Source: Nocardia sp. BSTN01 (lineage in GTDB: Bacteria; Actinomycetota; Actinomycetes; Mycobacteriales; Mycobacteriaceae). Taken from it: a stretch of DNA of 64,000 nt. The notes under the pieces are model-generated. The model was not told the origin of the DNA and did no database searches. It saw only the letters and a program-made list of their open reading frames with translations. The translations under genes and the position numbers were made by a program. The stretch is from contig NZ_JADKYP010000007.1 in the NCBI RefSeq assembly GCF_015354405.1, positions 162,389 through 226,388 of the forward strand, written 5' to 3'. Below are positions 26,196 to 36,780 of this stretch, in pieces; position 1 is the first letter of the stretch, and every line of letters begins with the position of its first letter.

Positions 26196-26776
26196 CGCTG
26201 CACCGGTCGGAGGTTGTCGAGAAAGAACCGAGTCCTGCGGTCGTAGTCATCGCGCGGCGGCTTGGGAAGGTGACGCAACACGAGTGCGTTCGCGACGGTG
26301 GCGTGGTGGAAGTCTCCCACCGTGAAGTCGGATCGCACCGCCCCGGCGCGGTGCCCATCCTCGATCAGGCTCTCCGCGATCTCCTGCGCCGCGGCGCAGA
26401 TCGCATTGAACCGGGGGGAGTTCGGATACTCCGCCAGAATCACGTCGAGGAATACGGGCTCTCGATACTGCAGGTCACGGTGGTCACGAACGTAGCCGAC
26501 GACGCGCTCCCACGGGTCGGCACACTGCCGGGCGCGACTGATGGCTTCGAAGAAGTCCGGCGCGATCAACTCGTCGATGACCGCGTCGATGAGGCCGTCA
26601 CGCCCGTCGAATCGGTTGTAGATGGTCGCCTTGCTGACCTCCGCGGCCGCCGCGATCTCCCGCAGCGGGACGCCGAGGCCATGGCGCCGGAACGCGTCGA
26701 TCGCCGCCACGCGGATCTGGCCCGCATTGCGGGCGGCATCGGCTCGTAACCTCGCGGCGCCTTCGTCGTCTGACAT
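26192..26776 (-). CDS. TetR-family regulator, likely repressor of the adjacent reductase
   Basis: The 194-residue protein has a clear TetR HTH (VPLREIAAAAEVSKATIYNRFDGRDG). The ATG at 26776 follows GAGGAGGAATCC. It is divergent from the NmrA/QorB-like gene, and the intergenic DNA holds two operator-like palindromes with the same TGACC half-sites, as expected for autoregulation and control of the neighbour. Confidence 0.85.
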   Translation of the reverse strand: MSDDEGAARLRADAARNAGQIRVAAIDAFRRHGLGVPLREIAAAAEVSKATIYNRFDGRDGLIDAVIDELIAPDFFEAISRARQCADPWERVVGYVRDHRDLQYREPVFLDVILAEYPNSPRFNAICAAAQEIAESLIEDGHRAGAVRSDFTVGDFHHATVANALVLRHLPKPPRDDYDRRTRFFLDNLRPVQR

Positions 26777-26805
26777 CGGATTCCTCCTCAACCGACAGTC
26801 TAACC

Positions 26806-26851
26806 TGACCCCCGGGTCATGATATGCTCGGCTAAGTTGACCCCATGGTCA
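26806..26851. promoter_or_regulatory. Tandem TGACC-N4-GGTCA operators
   Basis: TGACCCCCGGGTCA (26806-26819) and TGACCCCATGGTCA (26838-26851) are two palindromes with identical 5-bp half-sites, 32 bp apart start to start (about three helical turns). They lie between the divergent TetR and reductase genes. Confidence 0.65.
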
Positions 26852-26922
26852 GCTTCGCGTGGTCGGACATCCCTACCGCCCTGCGGCACGATCACGCGCC
26901 ACCGACAACAGAAAGGCCCCTC

Positions 26923-27792
26923 ATGACCTCCTTCGCCGTGATCGGCGCGACCGGCCAGCTCGGTCGCCCTACCCTCAGCGCACTGACCACCGCTGGAGTT
27001 CCGGGTGCGGATGTGGTTGCCATCGGCCGCAATACCGCTGCGCTGGAGGAAATTCGCGGGCTGGGTTTCCGCGCGACCGCCGCGGACATGAACGACCCCG
27101 CATCGATCGAGTCGAGCCTGTCCGGCGTCAGCGAGTTGCTGCTGATCTCCGGTAGCGAAGTCGGCAAGCGCCTCGACCAGCACAAGGCGACGATCGACGC
27201 CGCCGTCCGGGCCGGAGTGCGGCGCATCGTCTACACGAGCGTCTTGAACGCCGCCGACCCGGGAGTGCTCATCGCCGCCGAGCACATCGCCACCGAAGAT
27301 CATCTGAAGTCGTCCGGTCTGGCATTCACGATCCTGCGCAACGCGTGGTACACCGAGAACCACCAGCAGGACTTCGCGGCAGCGGTGGCGACGGGCAAAA
27401 TCGTCTCCAACCTCGGGGACGGGCGCATCGCCACGGCCACCCGTCAGGACCTGGCCGAAGCCGCCGCTGTCACGCTCGCCGAGATCGACAAGCACGACAA
27501 CACGATCTACGAGCTGTCCGGCGACACCGCGTGGAACTACGCCGAATTCGCGGCGGCTGCCGGCGAGGCGCTCGGCCGCGAGATCGAGTACATCGCCGTG
27601 GACGACGACACGTACGCACAGCAGCTGCAATCGGCCGGCATCGATGAGCAGACCGCGGGATTCCTTGTCGCGCTCAACGCGAACCTGCGCGCGGGCGCGC
27701 TCAGTCTCACCACCGGTGACCTGCGGACACTCATCGGCCATCCGACCACGACGCTGGTCGACGCTGTCCGCCAATGGAGCATCGACGCCTGA
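26923..27792 (+). CDS. NmrA/QorB-like NAD(P)H-dependent quinone oxidoreductase
   Basis: The 289-residue atypical SDR has the N-terminal GATGQLG nucleotide motif and the LLLISGSEVGKRLDQH region of QorB-type NAD(P)H:quinone oxidoreductases. It carries no classical YxxxK. QorB proteins reduce quinones and are commonly controlled by a divergent TetR or HxlR regulator, as here. ATG 26923 (MTSFAVIGATGQ) is preferred over an upstream in-frame ATG that lies in the operator. Confidence 0.88.
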   Translation: MTSFAVIGATGQLGRPTLSALTTAGVPGADVVAIGRNTAALEEIRGLGFRATAADMNDPASIESSLSGVSELLLISGSEVGKRLDQHKATIDAAVRAGVRRIVYTSVLNAADPGVLIAAEHIATEDHLKSSGLAFTILRNAWYTENHQQDFAAAVATGKIVSNLGDGRIATATRQDLAEAAAVTLAEIDKHDNTIYELSGDTAWNYAEFAAAAGEALGREIEYIAVDDDTYAQQLQSAGIDEQTAGFLVALNANLRAGALSLTTGDLRTLIGHPTTTLVDAVRQWSIDA

Positions 27793-27810
27793 GCCCGCCC
27801 GGTAACCTCG

Positions 27811-28419
27811 CTACCTCACCACGGGGAGCTGGAACAGACCGCGAGCGAACCGGATCAGATGCTCCCGCAGAGCGGCGTCGTCGAGGTCCACGACCATGGG
27901 GTGGACGGCGGCGCCGCCGATGGCGGAGTACAGCATGGCCGCCCGGACGCGCATATCGGTGTCCCTACCGTCGCCGCGCTCGCCGCTCAGCACGGCGAAC
28001 AGTCGTTCCATCAGGTCCTGAAACGACGTATGTTCGGCCAGGAAACGGGCCATATACGGGTCGTTCTGCATCACGCCGTAGAGCCTGCGGCGCTGTACCG
28101 CGATGTCGACGACCCGACCCAGCAGCGCGTCGCGCGCGGCCGGATCACTGTCCTGCGCTTCGGCTTCCGCCAGCGATGCTTCCAATCGAGCCATTTCGGC
28201 GTCCGCGACAGCGTGGACTATGTCGTCCTTGGTTTTGAACTGGTGGTAGACCGCAGCCTTGGTGACTCCGATGACGTCGGCGATCATCTGGAGAGAGGTC
28301 CCACTGACTCCGTGCCGGGCGAACAGCTCGAAGGCGGCCACTATGACACGGCGTTGTGCCGCAGTGTATTTCGCCGCGACCGTCACCGCGGTGCCGACCG
28401 CCTCACAGGAGCTCATCAT
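27811..28419 (-). CDS. TetR-family regulator
   Basis: The 202-residue protein has an HTH (TSLQMIADVIGVTKAAVYHQFKTKDD) and a helical C-terminal domain. It converges with the QorB-like gene with an 18-bp gap. No clear target is adjacent; the FAD oxidase unit lies further downstream on the same strand across 378 bp. An ATG at 28416 is an alternative start. Confidence 0.85.
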   Translation of the reverse strand: MMSSCEAVGTAVTVAAKYTAAQRRVIVAAFELFARHGVSGTSLQMIADVIGVTKAAVYHQFKTKDDIVHAVADAEMARLEASLAEAEAQDSDPAARDALLGRVVDIAVQRRRLYGVMQNDPYMARFLAEHTSFQDLMERLFAVLSGERGDGRDTDMRVRAAMLYSAIGGAAVHPMVVDLDDAALREHLIRFARGLFQLPVVR

Positions 28420-28797
28420 GTGAGGCTAGCCGACCGGCAAGCCACCGCCGAATTGCCCACGGTGGCGCACGAGGTTACTCGCGCCCGGTTGTCGCACTCG
28501 ATACGGTGCGCCATGAAGTGGCGCGGGCGTGACACTTGCTGAGGTACACGTCGTTGTGAGCCGCCATCGGCGCCGTTGCCGCGCAGCGGAGGTCATGAAC
28601 CTCCACCTCGAGAGCGAAATGCCCGCGAGGCCGGAATATCCGAGTGCACTCGATATTCCGGCCACTCCCTTCATGTCGCCGACCGCTGCCGGTCCTCCGT
28701 TGTGTCGTTGGTCCTGCGGGCGACTGATTCAATGATCTCCCGCGCCGGCCACGACGAGCGTCTCAATTTTCGACACGGCCGCGAGGCGGCGCGGAGT
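28420..28797. other. Gene-free region with a nested palindrome
   Basis: No credible gene is seen. Positions 28629-28639 and 28653-28663 are perfect 11-bp arms (GGCCGGAATAT / ATATTCCGGCC) that enclose a second 12-bp palindrome CGAGTGCACTCG (28641-28652). It may be a terminator for the FAD oxidase gene, which ends at 28798 on the minus strand, or a stable RNA hairpin. Confidence 0.5.
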
Positions 28798-30168
28798 TCA
28801 TATCGCGCGCCCGGGATTGAGAATCCCCTTCGGATCGAATACTTCTTTGATCCGCCGCATCAGCTCGCGCTCGGCCGAGCCCACCATGGATTCCAGATAC
28901 CGGCCCTTGAGATCGCCGATGCCGTGCTCACCGGTGATCGTGCCGCCCAGGGACAGACAGCGATTCATCATGTCGTCGAAGGCCCGGTACGCACGGGCGG
29001 TAGCCTCCGGATCCGCCGCGTCGAAGACCACGGTGGGGTGGAGGTTGCCGTCGGCGGCATGGCCGAATGTCCCGATCACGAGCTCGTACCGGTCGGCGAT
29101 CCACTCGATCGCATCCAGCATCTCCGGCAATCGGTGCACCGGTACCGCGAGATCGTCGAGCAACGTGCTGCCACACCGTTCGAGCGCCGGGAGCGCGACC
29201 CGTCGAGCGTGCATGAGCGCCTCGCTCTCGGCCGGGTCGGAGGTGATGTGGACCTCCCCGGCCCCCGCCGCGCGACAGGCATCGGCGCTGCGCTGCGCGT
29301 CTTCCCGTCCGTCGGTCCCGTCACATTGAATCAGGAGCAAGGCCCCGGCCGTCGCGTCGAGCCCCATCCGGGTCATCTCGTCGACAGCCACAATCGTTGT
29401 GCGGTCCATGAATTCGACCAGGCTGGGATCGGCTACCTCCCGAATCGACAGGACCGCCTCGACGGCATGCGCCACCGCGGAGAATACGGCCACAACCGTC
29501 GATGACGTGCGGGGTTTCGTGCGCAGCCGCACCGTCGCCTCGACGATGACCGCGAGCGCGCCCTCGGAGCCGACCAGCAACTGGGTGAGGTTCAGCCCCG
29601 CGACGTTCTTCAGGGTGTCGGCCCCGGTATGAATGATCCGGCCGTCGGCGAGCACGGCCTTGATCCGCGCGACGTGGTTGCCGGTCACGCCGTACTTCGC
29701 GCAGCAGGCGCCGCCGGCGTTGGTCGCCAGGTTGCCGCCGATCGTGCAGATCGCGCGGCTCCCCGGATCGGGCACATACCAAAGACCCCGCCGATCCGCG
29801 GCGGCGGCCAGATCGCCGTTCAGCACGCCGGGTTCCACGGTGGCCGTGCGCGCTCGCACATCGATATCGAGTATTCGGTCGAACCGTTCCGTGCTCAGGA
29901 TTATGCAGCCGTCGATCGCATTGCTGCCACCGGCGAGCCCCGTTCCCGCCCCCCGCGTCACCACCGGCACCGCATAGCGGTTGGCGATGGTGAGCGTCGA
30001 GACGACGTCGTCCGTTGTTCGTGCCCGAACGACGGCGATCGGGCGCCCCGCCGGTGACAGCAACGATTGGTCGCGGCTGTAACCGGCCATCACCTGGGGA
30101 TCGGTTATCACGATATCGCCCAGATTCGCTGTCAACTCCGCGACCGAACCGGTCATCGTCACCGACAT
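28798..30168 (-). CDS. FAD-linked oxidase, GlcD / D-lactate dehydrogenase family
   Basis: The 456-residue protein has an N-terminal PCMH FAD domain (RGAGTGLAGGSNAIDG; the VEPGVLNGDLAAA stretch; TIGGNLATNAGG). A C-terminal FAD-oxidase domain ends in GEHGIGDLKGRYLE and FDPKGILNPG. It oxidises a 2-hydroxy acid and passes electrons to a quinone or ETF. The start at 30168 lies 4 bp after the ABM gene stop, so they are co-transcribed. Longer open frames upstream overlap the ABM gene and are not used. Confidence 0.9.
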   Translation of the reverse strand: MSVTMTGSVAELTANLGDIVITDPQVMAGYSRDQSLLSPAGRPIAVVRARTTDDVVSTLTIANRYAVPVVTRGAGTGLAGGSNAIDGCIILSTERFDRILDIDVRARTATVEPGVLNGDLAAAADRRGLWYVPDPGSRAICTIGGNLATNAGGACCAKYGVTGNHVARIKAVLADGRIIHTGADTLKNVAGLNLTQLLVGSEGALAVIVEATVRLRTKPRTSSTVVAVFSAVAHAVEAVLSIREVADPSLVEFMDRTTIVAVDEMTRMGLDATAGALLLIQCDGTDGREDAQRSADACRAAGAGEVHITSDPAESEALMHARRVALPALERCGSTLLDDLAVPVHRLPEMLDAIEWIADRYELVIGTFGHAADGNLHPTVVFDAADPEATARAYRAFDDMMNRCLSLGGTITGEHGIGDLKGRYLESMVGSAERELMRRIKEVFDPKGILNPGRAI

Positions 30169-30172
30169 TCGG

Positions 30173-30517
30173 CTACACCGAGTTCGCCGGCAGGTCCGAT
30201 ATCTCCAGCTCCGCCATACTCGCCCAATCGGTTTCCGGAATCCGCGTACTGAGTATCCGGGGAGTCGCACGCAGTGCCGGACGCATCGCGTCCAGTCCCC
30301 GCCGGAAGTGGTCGGCGGAGACATGTTCGGCCCCGGCCTGCTCGTCCCGGAAGCCCTCGACGAGAACGAACTCGTCGGGGTTGTCCACATTCCGGTTCCA
30401 TTCGAACCACAGATTGCCGGGTTCGGCCCGAGTTTTCGCGGTGTATTCCTGGGTGATCTGCAGCCAGCTATCGACATATTGCGGGAGAACATTGAACTTG
30501 ACCACGATGAAAATCAC
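30173..30517 (-). CDS. Antibiotic biosynthesis monooxygenase (ABM) domain protein
   Basis: The 114-residue dimeric ferredoxin-like protein starts VIFIVVKFNVLPQYVDSWLQ and has the ABM signature EPGNLWFEWNRN and the EGFRDEQAGAEHVSADHF stretch. These proteins are quinol oxidases (YgiN-like) or haem-/hydroxyl-transforming enzymes. GTG 30517 follows AGGAG at good spacing; a longer in-frame ATG at 30547 has no such site. It is the first gene of a unit with the FAD oxidase. Confidence 0.85.
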   Translation of the reverse strand: MIFIVVKFNVLPQYVDSWLQITQEYTAKTRAEPGNLWFEWNRNVDNPDEFVLVEGFRDEQAGAEHVSADHFRRGLDAMRPALRATPRILSTRIPETDWASMAELEISDLPANSV

Positions 30518-30585
30518 GAAATGCTCCTGATCGACACAGCCGTACATGACACGGCGAAATTCATATCCCCCGCACGCCCGGATTT

Positions 30586-30618
30586 CGGCCGCCTCGTCCG
30601 ATCTGGACGAGGCGGCCG
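30586..30618 (-). terminator. Hairpin terminator after groEL
   Basis: A perfect 14-bp stem (30586-30599 with 30605-30618) and a 5-nt loop lie 29 bp beyond the GroEL stop. The U-run is short, as is usual for high-GC actinobacterial terminators. It ends the eight-gene prm operon. Confidence 0.7.
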
Positions 30619-30646
30619 GTCCCCCACCGCCCGAACGCCGAGGTTC

Positions 30647-32311
<1,665 letters not shown>

Positions 32312-32349
32312 TTACGGGACGAGAATCGCGTTACGGGACGAGAATCGCG
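32312..32349. repeat. Tandem 19-bp duplication at the alcohol dehydrogenase 3' end
   Basis: TTACGGGACGAGAATCGCG occurs twice, back to back (32312-32330, 32331-32349). On the coding strand this is the last six codons and stop of the alcohol dehydrogenase, repeated once immediately downstream, including a second in-frame stop. It looks like a recent slippage or tandem duplication. Confidence 0.95.
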
Positions 32350-33356
32350 CGGCCACGGACGCGGCCGGCGTCGAGATCGTCGAGTGCTTGCTGGAAGCTT
32401 TCGAGGGGATATTTGGTGGTGTGCAGCGTGACTTTGCCTTGGGCGGCAAGGGTCATCAGTTCGCGCAGATCGTTGTAGGAGCCCACGAGATTTCCGATGA
32501 AATTGATCTCGGTGGAAATCACGTCGATCGTCGGAACATCGATGTTCTCGCCGTAGCCGACGACGTAGTAGTTACCGGCACGGCGCAGCATCGCGATGCC
32601 CTCCCGCGTCGCGCCGCCCTCGCCGACGAAGTCGATCACCGCTTCGGCACCGTGCCCCGCGGTCAGATCGAGCACCTGCTGGACATGAGTGCCGTCGGCG
32701 ACGATGCCCCGATCCGCGCCGATCTGTTCCGCCAGCGCGACGGCGTCCGGATTGCGGTCGAGGACGACCACGGTGACACCGGAAATCGCCTTCAGCACCT
32801 GAATACCGATGTGGCCCAGTCCGCCCGCGCCGATCACCACGCACACATCGCCCGGTCGAGTCGTCTTCGCGACCTTGGCGACGGCGTGGTAGGCCGTCAG
32901 CCCCGCGTCGGCGAGCGCGGCGACATCGGCGGGCTCGAGCGAGTCGTCGATGCGAACCACACTGCGGGCGGTGGTGCGCAAGTATTCCGCGTAGCCGCCG
33001 TCGACGTCGATGCCGGGGAATTTGCTGTTCTCACAGTGCACGTCGTCACCGAACCGGCACGCGCGGCACAGTCCGCAGGTGATCAGCGGGTGCAGGATGA
33101 CCTTGTCTCCCACTGCGACATTGGTGACGGCGTCACCGGTCGCCGCCACCCATCCGGCATTCTCGTGCCCGATGGTGTACGGCAGTCCTACGCCGCTCTT
33201 CTCTTCCCACTGTCCTTCGAGAATATGCAGGTCGGTACGGCACACACCGGCGCCACCGATTCGCACGATCACATCCAGCGGCCCCTCGACCGTCGGCTGG
33301 GGGACCTCGGTCAGCTGCAATTTGGTGTGGTATCCGACCACCTGGACGGCCTTCAT
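32331..33356 (-). CDS. Zinc-dependent NAD+-alcohol dehydrogenase of the prm cluster
   Basis: The 341-residue MDR protein has the catalytic Zn ligands (CRTDLH, GHENAG), the structural Zn cysteines (CGLCRACRFGDDVHC) and a GAGGLGHIG nucleotide motif. It would oxidise the alcohol made by the monooxygenase (such as 2-propanol or another secondary alcohol). Its ATG overlaps the DUF59 gene stop (ATGA), so it is translationally coupled. Confidence 0.93.
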   Translation of the reverse strand: MKAVQVVGYHTKLQLTEVPQPTVEGPLDVIVRIGGAGVCRTDLHILEGQWEEKSGVGLPYTIGHENAGWVAATGDAVTNVAVGDKVILHPLITCGLCRACRFGDDVHCENSKFPGIDVDGGYAEYLRTTARSVVRIDDSLEPADVAALADAGLTAYHAVAKVAKTTRPGDVCVVIGAGGLGHIGIQVLKAISGVTVVVLDRNPDAVALAEQIGADRGIVADGTHVQQVLDLTAGHGAEAVIDFVGEGGATREGIAMLRRAGNYYVVGYGENIDVPTIDVISTEINFIGNLVGSYNDLRELMTLAAQGKVTLHTTKYPLESFQQALDDLDAGRVRGRAILVP

Positions 33357-34096
33357 CGGGAGCTCCTTGTTCTCACGTCGTGAATTCGAGGTGTGCCGTC
33401 GACGGATTCGCTGCCGGCATAGCGGGTGGCGAGCAGACCACGGCAGAAGTGGGCGTTGCCTTCCATCGAAATGCGCACGGATTTGGCGAAACGAAGCCGC
33501 ATCGGCACCTGTTCGGGCAGCAGGCGCCTTCCGGCGTCGTCGACGACGACCCGGCTGGCCGGGCACATGCTCAACCCGATGCGCATCCGGCGCCGCAACA
33601 GCGCCTCTTTCTCCTTGCCGGGCGCCAGATCTCCCAGAGTCAGTTTGTGCAGGTCGTCGACGGAAAGATCGGAGTGTTTCAGGTGCGCCTCGACGCACCG
33701 TTCCATCGCGGCCGCATGTGCCTTGACCAGGAATGTCCTGCGCAGTTCGTGCAGACTCTCTTCCGCCTCGACACCGAACGTCCCGACATAGCCGGCATCG
33801 GCCGCCAGGCCCGCATTGATCTTGTCGCTGTCGTGGTGGTCGTCGAGCAATACCCGCACCTCGCCGGCACCGTCGACCATTCGCAGCGCGTCCAGGGCGT
33901 CCGCCGCCATCAGATAGGCGAAGTTCGGCGAGCAGAATGCGGTGGGCAATCGCAGGTGCACAACGACTCCCGCATCGTCGATCGTCATCGAGCGGACGAA
34001 CCCGAGTTCTGTTATCGGAGCGTCCAATTCGGGATCGAGGACGGTCGACAGCGCCGCCACCAGGTCCTGTTCGGTACAGAGAGCAGGGGCGGTCAT
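33353..34096 (-). CDS. DUF59/MIP18-like metal-sulfur cluster assembly protein of the prm cluster
   Basis: The 247-residue protein has an N-terminal DUF59 domain (STVLDPELDAPITELGFVRS) of the type used in Fe-S or diiron centre assembly, and a C-terminal part of about 130 residues with no motif I recognise. It occurs at this place in mim/prm clusters and is expected to help mature the diiron hydroxylase; this role is inferred. It overlaps both neighbours by 4 bp. The reading frame is open upstream to 34699 but ATG 34096 is the coupled start. Confidence 0.85.
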   Translation of the reverse strand: MTAPALCTEQDLVAALSTVLDPELDAPITELGFVRSMTIDDAGVVVHLRLPTAFCSPNFAYLMAADALDALRMVDGAGEVRVLLDDHHDSDKINAGLAADAGYVGTFGVEAEESLHELRRTFLVKAHAAAMERCVEAHLKHSDLSVDDLHKLTLGDLAPGKEKEALLRRRMRIGLSMCPASRVVVDDAGRRLLPEQVPMRLRFAKSVRISMEGNAHFCRGLLATRYAGSESVDGTPRIHDVRTRSSR

Positions 34097-35136
34097 GACA
34101 ACACCTTTTCCGGCTCCGCCACCCCGGTGACCGCCCCATCGGCCGGCGCCGGCGCGAGGCGCGACTGCGCGGGGACCTCGATGTCGTACAGTGCCGCCGC
34201 GTTCAGGCCGAGAATCTTCTTCTTCTGGTCGACGGTGATCGGCGGATACTCGCCCTGCATATCCTCCGGAATCTGGAAGTCGACGAATTCCTCCACCAAC
34301 CACTTCGGGGTCCACAGCGCGTAATCGCTGCCGAACAGGATCTTGTCCTCTTTGATCCAATACAGCAGTTCCCCGATGATCTGAGCGAAGTACCGCGGCC
34401 GGGTGTGGATGAACGGCAGCGCCACAGCCAACCCGCCGTACACGTTGGACTCCTGGGTGGCGATCCAGCAGAAGTCCTCCAACCTCGGCAGCCCGACGTG
34501 CTCGACGACGAAGTTGAGCTCCAGATAGTCGGTGGCGACCTTGTCGATATCGGCGACGTCGAACGCGTCGCGGTCCAGCGGACGAATCGTCGGTCCCTTG
34601 TGGACGTGAATATTCTTGATTCCCAGATCGATACATTCTTCGAGATACCGTCGCGACCACGGTTCGTCGAGCTTGTAGCCACGCGAGTCGCCGTGCCATT
34701 CCGCGGTGTAGAGCTTGACGCCCTGCAAATTCATCCGCTCGGCGTCCCGGCGGAGTTGTTCCAGCCCGGCCTCACCGTACCGGGGGTCGTAGGCGTGGTT
34801 GTAGGTGAGCTTGCCGGGGTGCCGCGCCACCAGCGCGAGCGCCTCTTCGGTTTGCCCGAATCCGTTGCGGTAGAAGTCACTCAGCAGAGTCGCCTGGAAA
34901 ATCGCGTGGTCGACGTATCCGTCCTCGAAGATGTCGCGCTCGAAGCGTTCGCTGCCGTAATAGGTATACGTGTCGTAATCCCATACGACCTCCGCCGGAC
35001 TGAGGTTCCGGTGGTAGTCGTAGAAGCAGTCGATGAACTCCTTGCCGTGCACATTCTTATGGTTCGACTCACGGCCGTCCCAGATGTGCACGTGCCCGTC
35101 GACGATGAAGTACTTTTCGCCGTTCTTCTCATACAT
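34093..35136 (-). CDS. Amidohydrolase-2 family protein of the prm cluster
   Basis: The 347-residue TIM-barrel protein has an N-terminal metal motif DGHVHIWD and a late FGSDYALW Asp. It is conserved between the coupling protein and the DUF59 protein in propane/phenol monooxygenase operons; its role in the pathway is not settled. It is separated from prmD by a 149-bp gap that contains a large stem-loop, and its stop overlaps the DUF59 gene start. Confidence 0.9.
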   Translation of the reverse strand: MYEKNGEKYFIVDGHVHIWDGRESNHKNVHGKEFIDCFYDYHRNLSPAEVVWDYDTYTYYGSERFERDIFEDGYVDHAIFQATLLSDFYRNGFGQTEEALALVARHPGKLTYNHAYDPRYGEAGLEQLRRDAERMNLQGVKLYTAEWHGDSRGYKLDEPWSRRYLEECIDLGIKNIHVHKGPTIRPLDRDAFDVADIDKVATDYLELNFVVEHVGLPRLEDFCWIATQESNVYGGLAVALPFIHTRPRYFAQIIGELLYWIKEDKILFGSDYALWTPKWLVEEFVDFQIPEDMQGEYPPITVDQKKKILGLNAAALYDIEVPAQSRLAPAPADGAVTGVAEPEKVLS

Positions 35137-35230
35137 GGTGGAAACTCCGGATTTCTTCGATTGCGTTGCCGCACAGGCTGGTTCACCGGCGGACAGGACT
35201 TCGAGCGAGTGATGGTCGGCTACCTGCGGC

Positions 35231-35270
35231 CCACCGGCGCCGCCGCCACGAATCTCGGCGGCGCCGGTGG
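35231..35270 (-). terminator. Intra-operon stem-loop between prmD and the accessory genes
   Basis: Perfect 15-bp arms (35231-35245 and 35256-35270) flank a 10-nt loop, 16 bp after the prmD stop. It may be a partial terminator or an mRNA-stability barrier, giving more structural-subunit than accessory transcript. Confidence 0.65.
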
Positions 35271-35285
35271 TGTCGCCCGGCGTCC

Positions 35286-35627
35286 CTACTGAACGCTGAG
35301 GTCGAAACCGATGTATTCGGCCGCGTCCTCGGGGCTGGCGAACAACAGGGTCTTCTCGTCGAGATGCACCATGCGCCCGTAGTGGGTGGAGCTGATCTCC
35401 TCGAAGATCGACCCGTCGAACTCCTCACCCAGGGCTTCGCTGAGTTCGGCATAGTCGAAATCGAGCAGCCGCTGACCGTCGACCCGAATCATCGACGGAT
35501 ACTCGGTCAACTCCACGCCGTCCTTGGCTCCCATCACCTCCGCGACGACACGGCCGACCGGAGTGTTCATCAAGGTGACGCCACACATGTTGGAGAACTC
35601 GGTGGACGATCCGAATTGCATGCTCAC
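35286..35627 (-). CDS. prmD: Propane/phenol monooxygenase coupling (effector) protein
   Basis: The 113-residue protein is of the MmoB/DmpM family ([38 protein letters not shown]). It binds the hydroxylase and regulates electron transfer and substrate access. The GTG at 35627 overlaps the small-subunit stop (GTGA); an ATG two codons later is possible. Confidence 0.95.
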   Translation of the reverse strand: MSMQFGSSTEFSNMCGVTLMNTPVGRVVAEVMGAKDGVELTEYPSMIRVDGQRLLDFDYAELSEALGEEFDGSIFEEISSTHYGRMVHLDEKTLLFASPEDAAEYIGFDLSVQ

Positions 35628-36730
35628 TTCTTCAACTCCTCAGGAATGTCGAGACCGAGCTCGTCGAGCAGGGATGAGAACTTCGCGATGGCGGCGTCCA
35701 AACTGGTCGCGAACGTAACCGCCTTCTCGGCCGGCTGTGACCAGATCGGCTGCAGAGCCCGCGCCGCGTCGAGGCACCGCGGCACCCAGATGTCGAGCCA
35801 GCCGGCGAACAGCGCCTTGTTCGCCTCACCGAATTCCGGATCGCGAGTCAGCAGCCGGAACAGGTTGCGCGTGTATGCCAGATCACGGTCGTAATCGTGC
35901 TCGCCGGTGCCGACGATGGTCGGGGTGATGTAGTCGCCGTTGCCGGCCGCTATCTGCATGATCAATTCACTGCGGAACAGCGTGCCGACCAACTGTTCGA
36001 AGACGACGTTCGATCCGAAAAGCAGCTGACACCAATCCCCCACGGCGGTCAGCCGCTCGACGACCTCCCGGGTGGGCTGCCATTCCGGCGCGGACTGCCA
36101 CACCTGCTTGTGCAGCGAACCGTCGAATTCCTCACTCGCCTCGGACAGGTCGAGGTTGAACAGCGCGAGATCCTGCGCGAAGCGGAGCTTGTGAGCGGCG
36201 TTGACGGCCACCGCGGTATTGATCATATTCGTCGGGCACGACCGCTGAATCGACGTGAACACATGCAGCGCCAATCCGTTCTCGGCATGCATCCACGCCC
36301 CGAGATTGCGACTGATGAATGTCAGCCACGTCGTATTCCACCCGTCGTAGACACGGGCCCGCTTCGCATTCGACAAACACAACTCGACCTGATGGACCAC
36401 CTTCGAGTTGTTGCGATAGATCGTCTGGTCCCATTCCTCGTTCGGATCGAGAAAGGCGTGCCAGTTCGACGATTGCGCCGCGGTCCACTCGGGCGGGTAT
36501 CCGCCGGGGCCGTCGCCGAATCCGTAGATCCAGCCCTGGGACAGGTGGCGCTCGGGGTCGGGCTGCACGTCGACGGTGACGTCCTCGTACATCGTCGACC
36601 GCTTCTTGGCCGGCGTGTAATAGGTGAAGGTCCGGCTTCTCGAGCTCGGAAACTCCAGCGCGCCGGCCTCGGAATCGGTGAATTCGATCTTGGGGAAGCT
36701 ACGCTGCTTGGGCCCTGTGCTTGTCGTCAT
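35624..36730 (-). CDS. prmC: Propane/phenol monooxygenase hydroxylase small subunit
   Basis: The 368-residue protein is the ferritin-like beta subunit ([25 protein letters not shown] is cut here to its key part [13 protein letters not shown]). It has no full diiron ligand set and pairs with PrmA in an (alpha-beta)2 hydroxylase. ATG 36730 ([12 protein letters not shown]) follows GAGAAAGAG. The upstream frame to 36889 overlaps prmB and is not used. It lies 50 bp after the reductase stop. Confidence 0.94.
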   Translation of the reverse strand: MTTSTGPKQRSFPKIEFTDSEAGALEFPSSRSRTFTYYTPAKKRSTMYEDVTVDVQPDPERHLSQGWIYGFGDGPGGYPPEWTAAQSSNWHAFLDPNEEWDQTIYRNNSKVVHQVELCLSNAKRARVYDGWNTTWLTFISRNLGAWMHAENGLALHVFTSIQRSCPTNMINTAVAVNAAHKLRFAQDLALFNLDLSEASEEFDGSLHKQVWQSAPEWQPTREVVERLTAVGDWCQLLFGSNVVFEQLVGTLFRSELIMQIAAGNGDYITPTIVGTGEHDYDRDLAYTRNLFRLLTRDPEFGEANKALFAGWLDIWVPRCLDAARALQPIWSQPAEKAVTFATSLDAAIAKFSSLLDELGLDIPEELKK

Positions 36731-36780
36731 CTCTTTCTCAGTTCTTGTCGATGGAGGAGGGCTGTCGATTCCTGGGGTGA

